A stretch of DNA of 35,589 nucleotides from positions 1-35,589 of the forward strand of contig JAICYD010000073.1 in the NCBI GenBank assembly GCA_025934375.1, given 5' to 3'. Below are positions 14,392 to 22,277 of the stretch, in pieces. The notes beneath the pieces were generated by a model. The model had not been told where the DNA came from and made no database searches. It saw only the letters and a program-made list of their open reading frames with translations. The DNA is from Streptosporangiaceae bacterium (GTDB taxonomy: Bacteria > Actinomycetota > Actinomycetes > Streptosporangiales > Streptosporangiaceae). The translations under genes and the position numbers were made by a program. Each line of letters opens with the position of its first letter. Positions within the stretch are counted from its first letter, which is position 1.

Positions 14392-14418
14392 GCCCCCGCT
14401 GCCACCGCCAGCGGGGGC
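14392..14418 (+). terminator. Second leader hairpin, 10-bp stem
   Basis: GCCCCCGCTG (14392-14401) pairs perfectly with CAGCGGGGGC (14409-14418) around a 7-base loop, 22 bases after the first hairpin. Together they look like a tandem terminator or attenuator pair. Confidence 0.55.
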
Positions 14419-14666
14419 GAGCGGCCTGGCGCTGACTGCGACCGCGTCAGCCTCCCGCACCTCGCCATGGACCACCGTCTCCGCGAGAAGCGACGGCATC
14501 TACCCGATCCAGCCCAGCGACGACAACAACCTCACCCCCTACCGGGGCACCTGGCCCGAGCAGGGCACGCAGTGGGCGTAACTCGACCGGAGCTCTCCGG
14601 CCGGCCCAATGGCAGTGGGTCGTCCCCAGCATCCCCGCAACTCAGTAACGAGAGAAAGCCGTATCC

Positions 14667-15986
14667 ATGAAGCTGTTCAATAGACAGGTCCTCGTCGGAG
14701 CCGCAGTCGTCACGCTGCTCGCCGCCGCCGGTTGCTCGTCTTCGGGATCGACGAACTCCGCTGCCCCGCAGTCGAGCTCGTTCGGCACCAACGCCAGCGG
14801 CACGGTCCAGTTCTGGGCGCGCACCGTGTCCAAGACGCTGGCCCAGAAGCTGGTCAGCGAGTTCAACGCCAGCCACAAGGACCTCCAGGTCAAGCTCACG
14901 CTGACCTCGATCAACGACGACGTGACCACCCTGGCCACGTCGATCCGGGCCGGCAACCCGCCCGACGTCGTCGGGCTGAACGACATCGACGTCCCCACGT
15001 TCACCCGCAACGGCTCGTTCCTGGACCTGACCGCGCAGGTCAACAAGCTGTCGTACAAGAGCGCGCTGTCCCCCGGTCACATGGGCCTGGCGGCCTACCA
15101 GGGCAAGCAGTACGGCGTGCCGTACTGGGGTGACCTGTCGGTCCTGTGGTACAACAAGCAGCTGTTCCAGCAGGCGGGCCTGGACCCCGGCAAGCCGCCG
15201 GCGACCTACGCCGAGATCCTGTCCGACGCGCAGGCCATCAACAAGCTGGGCAACGGCATCCACGGCTTCACGTTCGCGGGCGACTGCCAAGGCTGCCTGG
15301 GCTTCACCATGCAGCCCGGCATCTGGGCCGACGGCAGCCACCTGATGAACGGGGACATCTCCAGCCAGACCGCGAACATCACCGGGAACACCGCGCTCAT
15401 CAACGCGCTGACGCTGTACCGCGACATCTGGACGCAGCACCTGGCGCCGGACAACGTCCGCACCGACAACGGCCCGACCTGGGGCCAGGACTTCGCGGCG
15501 GGCAAGATCGGCATCATGCCGGGCGGTTACGGCCAGCTCACCGGCTTGGCCAAGCCGAGCCAGCTGGGCACCGAGTTCATGGACGCCCCGCTGCCCGGCG
15601 CCAACGGCGACTACAGCACGTTCGACGGCGGCGACGACTTCGTCATCCCGGCGGCGGCCAAGAACGCCTCCGGGGCCTGGGAGTTCATCCAGTGGGTGCT
15701 GCAGACCGAGCAGCAGGGGCAGTACCCCGACCTGGGCGCCACCCCAATCCGTACCGACGTCCTCACCCCGGCGTTCTCGGCCGCGCACCCGTACGACGCG
15801 GTCGCGCTGAAGGCGCTCGCCAAGGGCTACGCGCCGCCCACGCTGGTCTACGACCAGATGTTCAACCAGGCAGGCGGACCGTGGTTCCAGATGTTCACGT
15901 CCGCGGTGTACGACGGGAACATGAACCTGGCCTTGCAGCAAGGCCAGTCGGGGCTGACTCGCCTCCTACAGCAGGCGACTCCTTGA
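14667..15986 (+). CDS. ABC transporter sugar-binding lipoprotein (CUT1 type)
   Basis: A 439-residue extracellular solute-binding protein, family 1. The signal peptide ends in a lipobox (LLAAAGC, lipidated Cys23) followed by a Ser/Thr linker, so it is anchored to the outer face of the membrane. The mature part has the binding-protein pattern: FWARTVSKTLAQKLVSEFN near the start, IRAGNPPDVVGLNDID, then YGVPYWGDLSVLWYNKQLF, the usual central signature. It should deliver an oligosaccharide to the two permeases that follow. The ATG at 14667 follows GAGAGAAAG. Its stop overlaps the TTG of the first permease (TTGA). The ligand is not evident; an arabinoside or other plant or fungal oligosaccharide fits the island. 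Confidence 0.92.
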   Translation: MKLFNRQVLVGAAVVTLLAAAGCSSSGSTNSAAPQSSSFGTNASGTVQFWARTVSKTLAQKLVSEFNASHKDLQVKLTLTSINDDVTTLATSIRAGNPPDVVGLNDIDVPTFTRNGSFLDLTAQVNKLSYKSALSPGHMGLAAYQGKQYGVPYWGDLSVLWYNKQLFQQAGLDPGKPPATYAEILSDAQAINKLGNGIHGFTFAGDCQGCLGFTMQPGIWADGSHLMNGDISSQTANITGNTALINALTLYRDIWTQHLAPDNVRTDNGPTWGQDFAAGKIGIMPGGYGQLTGLAKPSQLGTEFMDAPLPGANGDYSTFDGGDDFVIPAAAKNASGAWEFIQWVLQTEQQGQYPDLGATPIRTDVLTPAFSAAHPYDAVALKALAKGYAPPTLVYDQMFNQAGGPWFQMFTSAVYDGNMNLALQQGQSGLTRLLQQATP

Positions 15987-16945
15987 TCAGTCGCAGCGAG
16001 TTGCTGTCTCGCCCGCGGGCCGTGGCCGGCCCGCGGGCGAGGCAACCTCGCTCACGCTGGCGCAGCCTCGGGGCGAAGCGAGCGCGGACCGGCATGGTGC
16101 TGGTCTCGCCGGCCTTCGCCCTGGTGGCTGTCTTCGTCTTGTTCCCCCTCTGCTTCGCCGTCTACATATCGCTGACCAACTGGCCACTGATCGGGCCCTA
16201 CCACTTCGTTGGCGGCCGCAATTACAGCGAGCTGATCCACGACCCGGCGTTCACCCACTCGGTGCTGTTCACCCTCTTGTACACGGCGATCGTGACCGCC
16301 CCGATCCTCGTCATCGGCTACGCCATGGCCGTCCTGGTGCGGGCGAACCGACGCGGCTCGGTTTTCTTCCGCACCGCGTTCTTCCTGCCGTTCATCGTCG
16401 GCCTCGCCACCGAGTCGTTCATGCTGCTGCTGGAGTTGCAGCCCGACTCGGGGGCGGCCGACTACGTGCTGTCGCACCTGGGGCTGGCCCGCGCGAATAC
16501 CGCGTGGACGGTCCACTACGGCCTGGCCCTGACCGCCATCTGCGTGTTCGTGATCTGGTTCGCGTCCGGCCTGACGATGATGCTGCTGATGGGCGGCATG
16601 CAGGGAATTCCGATTGAGTTGTATGAGTCGGCCGAGGTGGATGGCGCCACCTGGTGGCAGAAGGAACGGCGCATCACCCTCCCGCTGCTGCGCAGGAATA
16701 TCGCGTTGTCGCTGATCATCTCGGTGATCGGCTCATTCCTGGCGTTCAACCAGTTCTACATCCTCACCGAAGGCGGGCCGGGCACCTCCACGCAGCCCGT
16801 CGTGATGTGGATCTACGAGGAGGCCTTCGTGCAGTACCACCTGGGCTACGCCACGGCGGGCGCGATCGCGCTGGTGATCGTGGTCGCCATTATCAGCGCC
16901 GCGCAGTTCTTCCTGCTGCGCGAAGATCGGCCGGTGCGCCGGTGA
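15983..16945 (+). CDS. Sugar ABC transporter permease 1 (MalF-like)
   Basis: A 320-residue inner-membrane permease with about six transmembrane helices; the first is MVLVSPAFALVAVFVLFPLC. The cytoplasmic EAA loop that docks the ATPase is seen in ELYESAEVDGATWWQKERRI. The TTG at 15983 overlaps the binding-protein stop (TTGA), which gives a basic N-terminal extension; GTG 16022 or ATG 16094 are alternatives and no start has a strong Shine-Dalgarno. Its TGA overlaps the GTG of the second permease. It forms a heterodimeric channel with that partner. Confidence 0.9.
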   Translation: MISRSELLSRPRAVAGPRARQPRSRWRSLGAKRARTGMVLVSPAFALVAVFVLFPLCFAVYISLTNWPLIGPYHFVGGRNYSELIHDPAFTHSVLFTLLYTAIVTAPILVIGYAMAVLVRANRRGSVFFRTAFFLPFIVGLATESFMLLLELQPDSGAADYVLSHLGLARANTAWTVHYGLALTAICVFVIWFASGLTMMLLMGGMQGIPIELYESAEVDGATWWQKERRITLPLLRRNIALSLIISVIGSFLAFNQFYILTEGGPGTSTQPVVMWIYEEAFVQYHLGYATAGAIALVIVVAIISAAQFFLLREDRPVRR

Positions 16946-17778
16946 ATCGCTCACGAGCCGGGTTCATGCTGTACCTGACGGGCGGCACGCTGGCCAGCCT
17001 GGTGTTCCTGGTGCCGCTGGCATGGGCCGTGCTGCGGTCGTTCATGCCATCGACCCTGGTCACGCAGGCCCCGTCGGGAAAGGACTTCTCGCACCTGACG
17101 ACGGAGAACTACTCGGGCCTGATCTCGGCGAACAACATCTTGCACTACGCGCTGAACAGCCTGCTCGTCGCGATCGGTACCGGGCTGCTGACCGCGTTGG
17201 TCGCCAGCCTGGCCGGGTACGGGTTCGCCCGGTTCCGGTTCCGCGGTTCCGGCATCGTTTTCGCGCTGGTGCTGGCGACGTTGATGGTCCCGTTCCAGGC
17301 GCTGCTCACCCCGCTGTTCCTGGAGATGCACACGCTGGGCCTGCTCAACAGCCTGGTGGGCCTGGCGCTGTTCTACACGACCTTCAACCTGCCGTTCGGC
17401 GTGTTCGTCATGCGCAACACCTTCTTGCAGATCCCCTGGGAGCTGTCGGAGGCGGCGGCGGTCGACGGTGCCTCGACGGCCCGGACGCTGATCTCGGTGC
17501 TGCGCCCGCTGGTGTTGCCGGGCATCGCCACCACGCTGTTGTACGCGTTCTTGTTCTCCTGGACCGAGTTCGTGGGCGCGCTCACCTTCATCACCTCCAA
17601 CAGCCTGTACACGCTGCCGCTGGCGCTGCTCAACATGGAGTACGGCAGCGTCGGCCAGGTGAACTTCGGCTACCTGGAGGCCGGCGCGGTGATCGCCATG
17701 GTGCCCTGCGTGCTGCTGTACGTGGGCCTGCAGCGCTTCTACATCCGCGGCCTGACGTCCGGCGTCGTCAAGGGCTGA
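16942..17778 (+). CDS. Sugar ABC transporter permease 2 (MalG-like)
   Basis: A 278-residue partner permease beginning at GTG 16942, which overlaps the previous stop (GTGA). It has about six membrane helices; the EAA loop reads ELSEAAAVDGASTARTLISV, the standard ATPase contact. No ATPase gene follows, so the transporter probably borrows a shared sugar ATPase (MsiK type) encoded elsewhere, as is usual for CUT1 systems in actinomycetes. The operon ends here; a weak inverted repeat (CTGACC/GGTCAG, 17775-17807) overlaps the stop. Confidence 0.9.
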   Translation: MNRSRAGFMLYLTGGTLASLVFLVPLAWAVLRSFMPSTLVTQAPSGKDFSHLTTENYSGLISANNILHYALNSLLVAIGTGLLTALVASLAGYGFARFRFRGSGIVFALVLATLMVPFQALLTPLFLEMHTLGLLNSLVGLALFYTTFNLPFGVFVMRNTFLQIPWELSEAAAVDGASTARTLISVLRPLVLPGIATTLLYAFLFSWTEFVGALTFITSNSLYTLPLALLNMEYGSVGQVNFGYLEAGAVIAMVPCVLLYVGLQRFYIRGLTSGVVKG

Positions 17779-17803
17779 CCCGCGACAATTACGATCATCC
17801 TGG

Positions 17804-18016
17804 TCAGGGGAGCTGCCCGAGGCGCACCAGGGCAAGCCCGAACGCCTCGGGGCTGACGCTGACGATTCCCTCCTGGCAGCCGATCAGTGAATTTCCCTTG
17901 CCCGTTGCGGCCGCAACACGATATATCTCATACGGGTAGCTGCGTCGCGGCTGGGCTGAGGCTGCGAAGAAGCTGAGGAAATCCGATGATCGCGGGCGCC
18001 GGGACGCGTCTAACGG
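17804..18016 (-). pseudogene. Possible 3' remnant of an unidentified gene
   Basis: A minus-strand frame of 70 sense codons with no ATG, GTG or TTG is open from 18016 to a TGA at 17804-17806. Its last part reads like real protein, with actinomycete codon choice: KGNSLIGCQEGIVSVSPEAF, then GLALVRLGQLP before the stop. The upstream part (SYPYEIYRVAAATG) uses less typical codons. It sits antisense between the transporter and the MMPL gene. I do not recognise the family; it may be the end of a gene whose front was lost, or chance. Confidence 0.25.
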
Positions 18017-18044
18017 TCAAAGGGACGGGACGGGAGGATCAGCC

Positions 18045-20162
18045 ATGTCCGTTTTGCGAGGCATCGTGCGGGCGCCATCGGGGCGCCGCACCAAGTGGCT
18101 AGTGCTGGTGTTGTGGCTGGTAATCGTGGCCATCGCGGGGCCGCTGTCCGGCAAGCTGACCGGCGCGGAGAAGAACGACAGCGCGGCCTGGCTGCCGCCC
18201 AAGGCCGAGTCCACCCTGGTGCTCAACCTGCGCTCGCAGGTTGTCTCGCCGAACGTGTACCCGGCGGTGGTGGTCTACGAGCGGCCATCGGGCGTTACCC
18301 ATGCCGACCTGGACAAGGCGCGGGCCGACGTCACGGCTTTCAACGGCGTCACCGGCGTGCAGCGCGGCCAGGTGGCCGGGCCCATCCCGTCCTCCGACGG
18401 CAAGGCGCTGGAGACCCTGGTGCCCGTCAACCTGGGCAGCAGCGGATGGAGCGCCGCGGGGCCGGCCGCGGACTCCCTGGCGGCCATCGCCCGGGGCGGC
18501 GGCACCGGCATTACCGTGCACATCGCGGGACCGCTGGGGTACGCCGCCGACTCGGGCAAGGCGTTCAAGGGCATCGACGGCACGCTGCTGTTCTCCGCGC
18601 TCGCCGTGGTCATCATCTTGCTGCTGCTCACCTACCGCAGCCCGGTCCTGTGGCTGCTGCCGGTCATCTCGGCCGGGATCGCCCTGACCACCTCCCAGGC
18701 GGTCATCTACCTGCTGGCCGCGCACGCCGGGCTGACCGTCAACGCGCAAAGCGCGGGCATCCTCGACGTGCTGGTGTTCGGCGCCGGGACGGACTACGCG
18801 CTGCTGCTCACCGCTAGGTACCGCGAGGAACTGCGGCGCCATGAGGACCGGCACGCGGCCATGGCCGTCGCGCTCAGGCGAGCCGGGCCGGCGATCGTCG
18901 CCAGCGCGGCCACGGTGGTCATCAGCCTGCTGACCCTGTCGCTGGCCGAGCTGAACTCCACGGCCAGCCTGGGGCCGGTGCTGGCCATCGGCGTGGCGGT
19001 GGCGCTGGCCTCGATGATGACGCTGCTGCCAGCGCTGCTGGTGATCTGCGGACGCTGGGTGTTCTGGCCGGCCAAGCCCAGCTACGGCTCCCCCGAGCCG
19101 ACGACCCGGGGCCTGTGGGCGCGGATCGGCCAGCGCATCGCGGTGCGCCCCCGGGTGGTGTGGGTCGCCACCGCCGTGGTGCTCGGGGCGATGGCCCTCG
19201 GGCTGACGGGCCTGCAGGCGCACGGGCTGACCGCCGCCCAGTCCTATCGCGGGCATCCCGACTCGGTCGCCGGCCAGGAGGTCCTCGACCAGCACCGCTT
19301 CCCCGGCGGCGGCGAGGGACAGCCGGTCCAGGTCTTCGGCAACGCCGATTCGGGGGCGCGGATCGCCGAGGCGCTCTTGTCCGTCAAGGGGCTCACCGGG
19401 GTGAGCGAGCCGGCCCAGGTCGCCGGGCACAGCTACGTTGAGGCCACCCTCACCTCGGCTCCCGACAGCCAGGCCGCCTATGACACCGTCGACCGCGCCC
19501 GCGCCGTCGTGCACGCCATTCCCGGCGCGAACGCGATCGTGGGCGGCAACACCGCGGTGAACCTGGACGTGCAGCGGGCGACGGCACACGACAGGAACCT
19601 CATCATCCCGGTCATCCTCGCGGTCGTGTTCATCATCCTCGTGCTACTGCTGCGCGCGATCATCGCGCCGGTGATGCTGATCGCCACCGTGGTGTTGTCG
19701 TTCGCGGCCGCGCTCGGGGTGAGCGCGCTGTTCTTCAACCACGTGTTCAACTTCGGCGGCGCGGACACGTCGTTCCCGTTGTTCGTGTTCGTCTTCTTGG
19801 TGGCGCTCGGCATCGACTACAACATCTTCCTCATGACACGCGTCCGCGAGGAGGCGCAACGGCACGGCAGCAAGCGCGGCGCGCTCACCGGCCTGTCGGT
19901 GACTGGCGGCGTGATCACCTCAGCGGGCGCGGTGCTCGCGGGCACGTTCGCGGTACTGGGAACGCTGCCCGTCACGTTCTTGACCGAGCTCGGCTTCGCC
20001 GTCGCGTTCGGCGTGCTGCTCGACACCATCGTCGTCCGCTCGGTGCTGGTGACGGCGCTGAACCTGGACCTCGGCCGCTGGGTCTGGTGGCCGAGCCGGC
20101 TCTACCGCCAGCCGGCGCCGGAGACCAGGAGCGTGGAGAGCGAGCCCACGAGCGTGGGGTAA
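18045..20162 (+). CDS. MMPL/RND-family membrane transporter
   Basis: A 705-residue member of the actinobacterial MMPL branch of the RND superfamily, proton-driven exporters of lipids, antibiotics or metabolites. It has two repeats, each with one N-terminal helix, an extracytoplasmic domain and a block of five helices. The proton-relay Asp-Tyr pairs are present at Asp250-Tyr251 (GTDYALLL) and Asp591-Tyr592 (GIDYNIFL). The short C-terminus lacks the long cytoplasmic tail of MmpL3-type mycolate transporters. The ATG at 18045 has a good Shine-Dalgarno (GGGAGGA, 7 bases upstream). It stands alone on its strand and converges on the large operon with an 18-base gap. The cargo is unknown. Confidence 0.9.
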   Translation: MSVLRGIVRAPSGRRTKWLVLVLWLVIVAIAGPLSGKLTGAEKNDSAAWLPPKAESTLVLNLRSQVVSPNVYPAVVVYERPSGVTHADLDKARADVTAFNGVTGVQRGQVAGPIPSSDGKALETLVPVNLGSSGWSAAGPAADSLAAIARGGGTGITVHIAGPLGYAADSGKAFKGIDGTLLFSALAVVIILLLLTYRSPVLWLLPVISAGIALTTSQAVIYLLAAHAGLTVNAQSAGILDVLVFGAGTDYALLLTARYREELRRHEDRHAAMAVALRRAGPAIVASAATVVISLLTLSLAELNSTASLGPVLAIGVAVALASMMTLLPALLVICGRWVFWPAKPSYGSPEPTTRGLWARIGQRIAVRPRVVWVATAVVLGAMALGLTGLQAHGLTAAQSYRGHPDSVAGQEVLDQHRFPGGGEGQPVQVFGNADSGARIAEALLSVKGLTGVSEPAQVAGHSYVEATLTSAPDSQAAYDTVDRARAVVHAIPGANAIVGGNTAVNLDVQRATAHDRNLIIPVILAVVFIILVLLLRAIIAPVMLIATVVLSFAAALGVSALFFNHVFNFGGADTSFPLFVFVFLVALGIDYNIFLMTRVREEAQRHGSKRGALTGLSVTGGVITSAGAVLAGTFAVLGTLPVTFLTELGFAVAFGVLLDTIVVRSVLVTALNLDLGRWVWWPSRLYRQPAPETRSVESEPTSVG

Positions 20163-20180
20163 CCTGCGGGCTAGCGGGCC

Positions 20181-22151
20181 TCAGGGCCGCTTGCGGAAGG
20201 GACGAAGCGCGCGGAAGCCGGGCTCGTGGCGGCGGCCCGGCCGCCGCCGATGCCAGTCGGCCTGGAGGCCGTGCTCGTCGACCCACCGGCCCGCTAGCAC
20301 CGGTTCGAGGATCTTCATCAGCACCGAGTAACTGCCATCTTCGGCCAAACGATCCCCGGCCTTCGCGCCCGCTAGCAGCCCCCTGATGACGGCGGGCGGG
20401 GCGATGGTGGCCCAGTCCGCTATCTCCCGGGCGACTCGCGGCCGGACGAGGTCGGGGTTGACGATCAGCTGGAAGATCCTGCTCAGCTCATCGGCGTGCA
20501 ATTCGCGGCCGTCCGCCCGGGACGGGTGAATGCACCAGGTGGCCTCGGCCAGCAACCGCCGCGCCTCGGCCCGGTCGCCGAATTCCGGGACGGCGCTGAG
20601 CGTGAGGACTTCTTGCAGGACCGACCGGAAGACCTCGGCGTCCCGCGTCCCGGCGAGCCTGATGAGCAGGTCGGGCATCGGGGCCGGCTCGGGCCTGGCA
20701 GGCGGCGGCTGGGCCTGGGGCCCCGGCCAGCCTGCCTCCCACGCGCCCGGCTCCCCGGCGTCCGGCTCCCGTGCCTCCGGCACCCAGCTGGCCTGGCCTT
20801 CGGCGCGTCGTTCCCAGGCCCGCTGGTGCGGGCCTTGCTGTCGCGGGGGCAGCGGCGGTGGCGTTCCCGCGCGGGGAAGCGGGCCGAGCGATCCCGGCTC
20901 GGGGAACGACCGTGCGGGCGCGCGGTCGGCGGGCGGCTCATCCTCGTCCGGCGCGAAATCCGGCGCGTCCCCGTCGGTATCGGGCGCCCAGTCGGCCACG
21001 GGTGACGTTTGCGGGATATCGTCCGGAGGCTCCGGAAGGTCCGGGCCGGGCGCTGGCTCGGGGGTACCTGAGGACACCGGGGAACGCGGGACCTGGGGGG
21101 AGTGCTGTGTTTGCGGAGAGCGCGGTGACTCGAGGTCCTTGTCGGCCCACTTGGCGTACAGGAGGTCGTAGATCAGGGCGAGCCGGGTGTGCAGGGGCTG
21201 CTCCACGGCGCAGTCGGCGATGAGGCAGGCGATCGCATCGCCGCCGCCCGCCCGGTACTCGGCGACCAGCCAGTCCGCCATCCAGGCCTGCGCCGTCCCG
21301 GCCAGCGCGCCATGCTCACTGGGGCCGCCGTCGGGCGAGTCAAGGTCGACCCCGGCCTCGCGGCGCGCCGGCGGCCCGTCGGCCGGTCCGGCGATGCTGG
21401 CGTGGCGGGCCGGCCCGCGGAAGACGATGTCAGGCGCCGCCTTCGGCTCAGCGGAGTCTGGCGGCGGCTCGAACGTCGAGAACGACCAGCCGCGCCGGAC
21501 CGTGCCGAGCAGGGGCCGGATGATCCGGCACAGTCCCCACATCAGCGGCGCGATCTGCGCGGCGGGGCCGAGCGCCCGGCCGTCGCCGGCCACGACCGCC
21601 AGCGGCGCCCCTGGATCGGCGAGCGCGACGGCGACGACCTGGGCCAGGCCGTCCGTCCAGGCGGCCTCGTCGTCGAGCTCGCGGGCCGCGTCTAGGGACA
21701 GGGCGTCGAGGTCGTCAGCGCTCAGCGGCGCCAGCTCAGCGCCGGCCGCTACCTGCCCGGGACGCGGCCCGGCCAGGGACGGCAAGCCCGTCCAGCACAG
21801 CGCGATGGCCAGCTCGGGAGACAGCAGGCTCGCGCTGCCGACCAGGACGCGGGAAACCAAGGGCCGTCCCTTAGTCCCGGCCTCGGCGCCGGCCCGCAAC
21901 CGGTACCGGAACGCCAGCGCGGCCAGCGAGCCGTTCGGCGGGAGCAACTGGTAGCACACGCTCTCGGCGGGCGCCTCCGCCGCCGGGTGGCCCACCCATG
22001 CCCGGATCCTGCTATCCCAGCCCCGGGTCGAGTCGGGCGACATGGAGCTGGCGATCGGGCTGAGGTCCCGGACCGGGTGCCAGCGATACTCGATCTGATG
22101 GATCTCGCGCGGATCGGGCTTGTTCAGTGCGCCTGCTCCCCTCGCATGCAA
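20181..22151 (-). CDS. GTPase-associated protein 1 (GAP1)-related protein, copy B
   Basis: A protein of about 650 residues, paralogous to the next gene upstream. The shared N-terminus reads IHQIEYRWHPVRDLSPIASS; the middle block has LMWGLCRIIRPLLGTVRRGW, then SFSTFEPP; and the all-helical C-terminus (IFQLIVNPDLVRPRVAREIA) also matches. Between middle and C-terminus is a disordered Pro/Asp/Glu-rich linker (about 330-480). It resembles the GAP1-N2/GAP1-M domains named in comparative studies of GTPase-centred conflict systems and probably partners the TRAFAC GTPase. The start is unclear: TTG 22151 is the only standard start in frame, but GAGGGGAG lies downstream of it and 8 bases before a CTG at 22127. 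It is the last gene of the operon. Confidence 0.7.
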   Translation of the reverse strand: MHARGAGALNKPDPREIHQIEYRWHPVRDLSPIASSMSPDSTRGWDSRIRAWVGHPAAEAPAESVCYQLLPPNGSLAALAFRYRLRAGAEAGTKGRPLVSRVLVGSASLLSPELAIALCWTGLPSLAGPRPGQVAAGAELAPLSADDLDALSLDAARELDDEAAWTDGLAQVVAVALADPGAPLAVVAGDGRALGPAAQIAPLMWGLCRIIRPLLGTVRRGWSFSTFEPPPDSAEPKAAPDIVFRGPARHASIAGPADGPPARREAGVDLDSPDGGPSEHGALAGTAQAWMADWLVAEYRAGGGDAIACLIADCAVEQPLHTRLALIYDLLYAKWADKDLESPRSPQTQHSPQVPRSPVSSGTPEPAPGPDLPEPPDDIPQTSPVADWAPDTDGDAPDFAPDEDEPPADRAPARSFPEPGSLGPLPRAGTPPPLPPRQQGPHQRAWERRAEGQASWVPEAREPDAGEPGAWEAGWPGPQAQPPPARPEPAPMPDLLIRLAGTRDAEVFRSVLQEVLTLSAVPEFGDRAEARRLLAEATWCIHPSRADGRELHADELSRIFQLIVNPDLVRPRVAREIADWATIAPPAVIRGLLAGAKAGDRLAEDGSYSVLMKILEPVLAGRWVDEHGLQADWHRRRPGRRHEPGFRALRPFRKRP

Positions 22152-22277
22152 GTAGGCGTACTAGCACTCCAAACGGTACCTTGCCGGCATGGTTGAGCCT
22201 GATCGACGCGCGGACGGCACCGGAACGGACTTGACCGCCGGGCCGCGCCCGGGCTACGCCTCAGCGGACCGCGGTGC
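22152..22277. other. 126-base gap between the two GAP1-like genes
   Basis: This is the only sizeable gap in the operon. It holds a distant inverted repeat (GGCACCG/CGGTGCC) and a 30-codon plus-strand frame starting ATG 22189 (MVEPDRRADGTGTDLTAGPR), whose stop shares a CTAG with the stop of the upstream minus-strand gene. The second GAP1-like gene may have its own promoter here, but no clear one is seen. Confidence 0.4.

Larger units (their letters stand above)
14009..14666. other. Long leader region of the sugar transporter, no convincing gene
   Basis: This stretch holds the transporter promoter, the operator-like palindrome, two strong hairpins and, near its end, a small palindrome (CCGGAG-CT-CTCCGG, 14587-14600). 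A 93-codon TTG frame at 14300-14581 crosses both hairpins, has low-complexity content and is not accepted as a gene. Confidence 0.55.

Noticed and set aside
14300..14581. 93-codon TTG frame before the binding-protein gene, with a signal-peptide-like start
   Set aside because: It runs through two perfect hairpins, has low-complexity Pro/Ala content and resembles no family I know; the hairpins explain the sequence better.
14532..15941. 469-codon minus-strand frame opposite the binding-protein gene
   Set aside because: Shadow of a well-supported lipoprotein gene.
17775..17807. Inverted repeat CTGACC/GGTCAG as a terminator of the transporter operon
   Set aside because: The 6-base stem and 21-base loop are too weak to call.
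18099..19589. 496-codon minus-strand frame opposite the MMPL gene
   Set aside because: The composition (His/Arg/Gln/Gly) is typical of antisense shadows, and the plus strand has the Asp-Tyr relay motifs.
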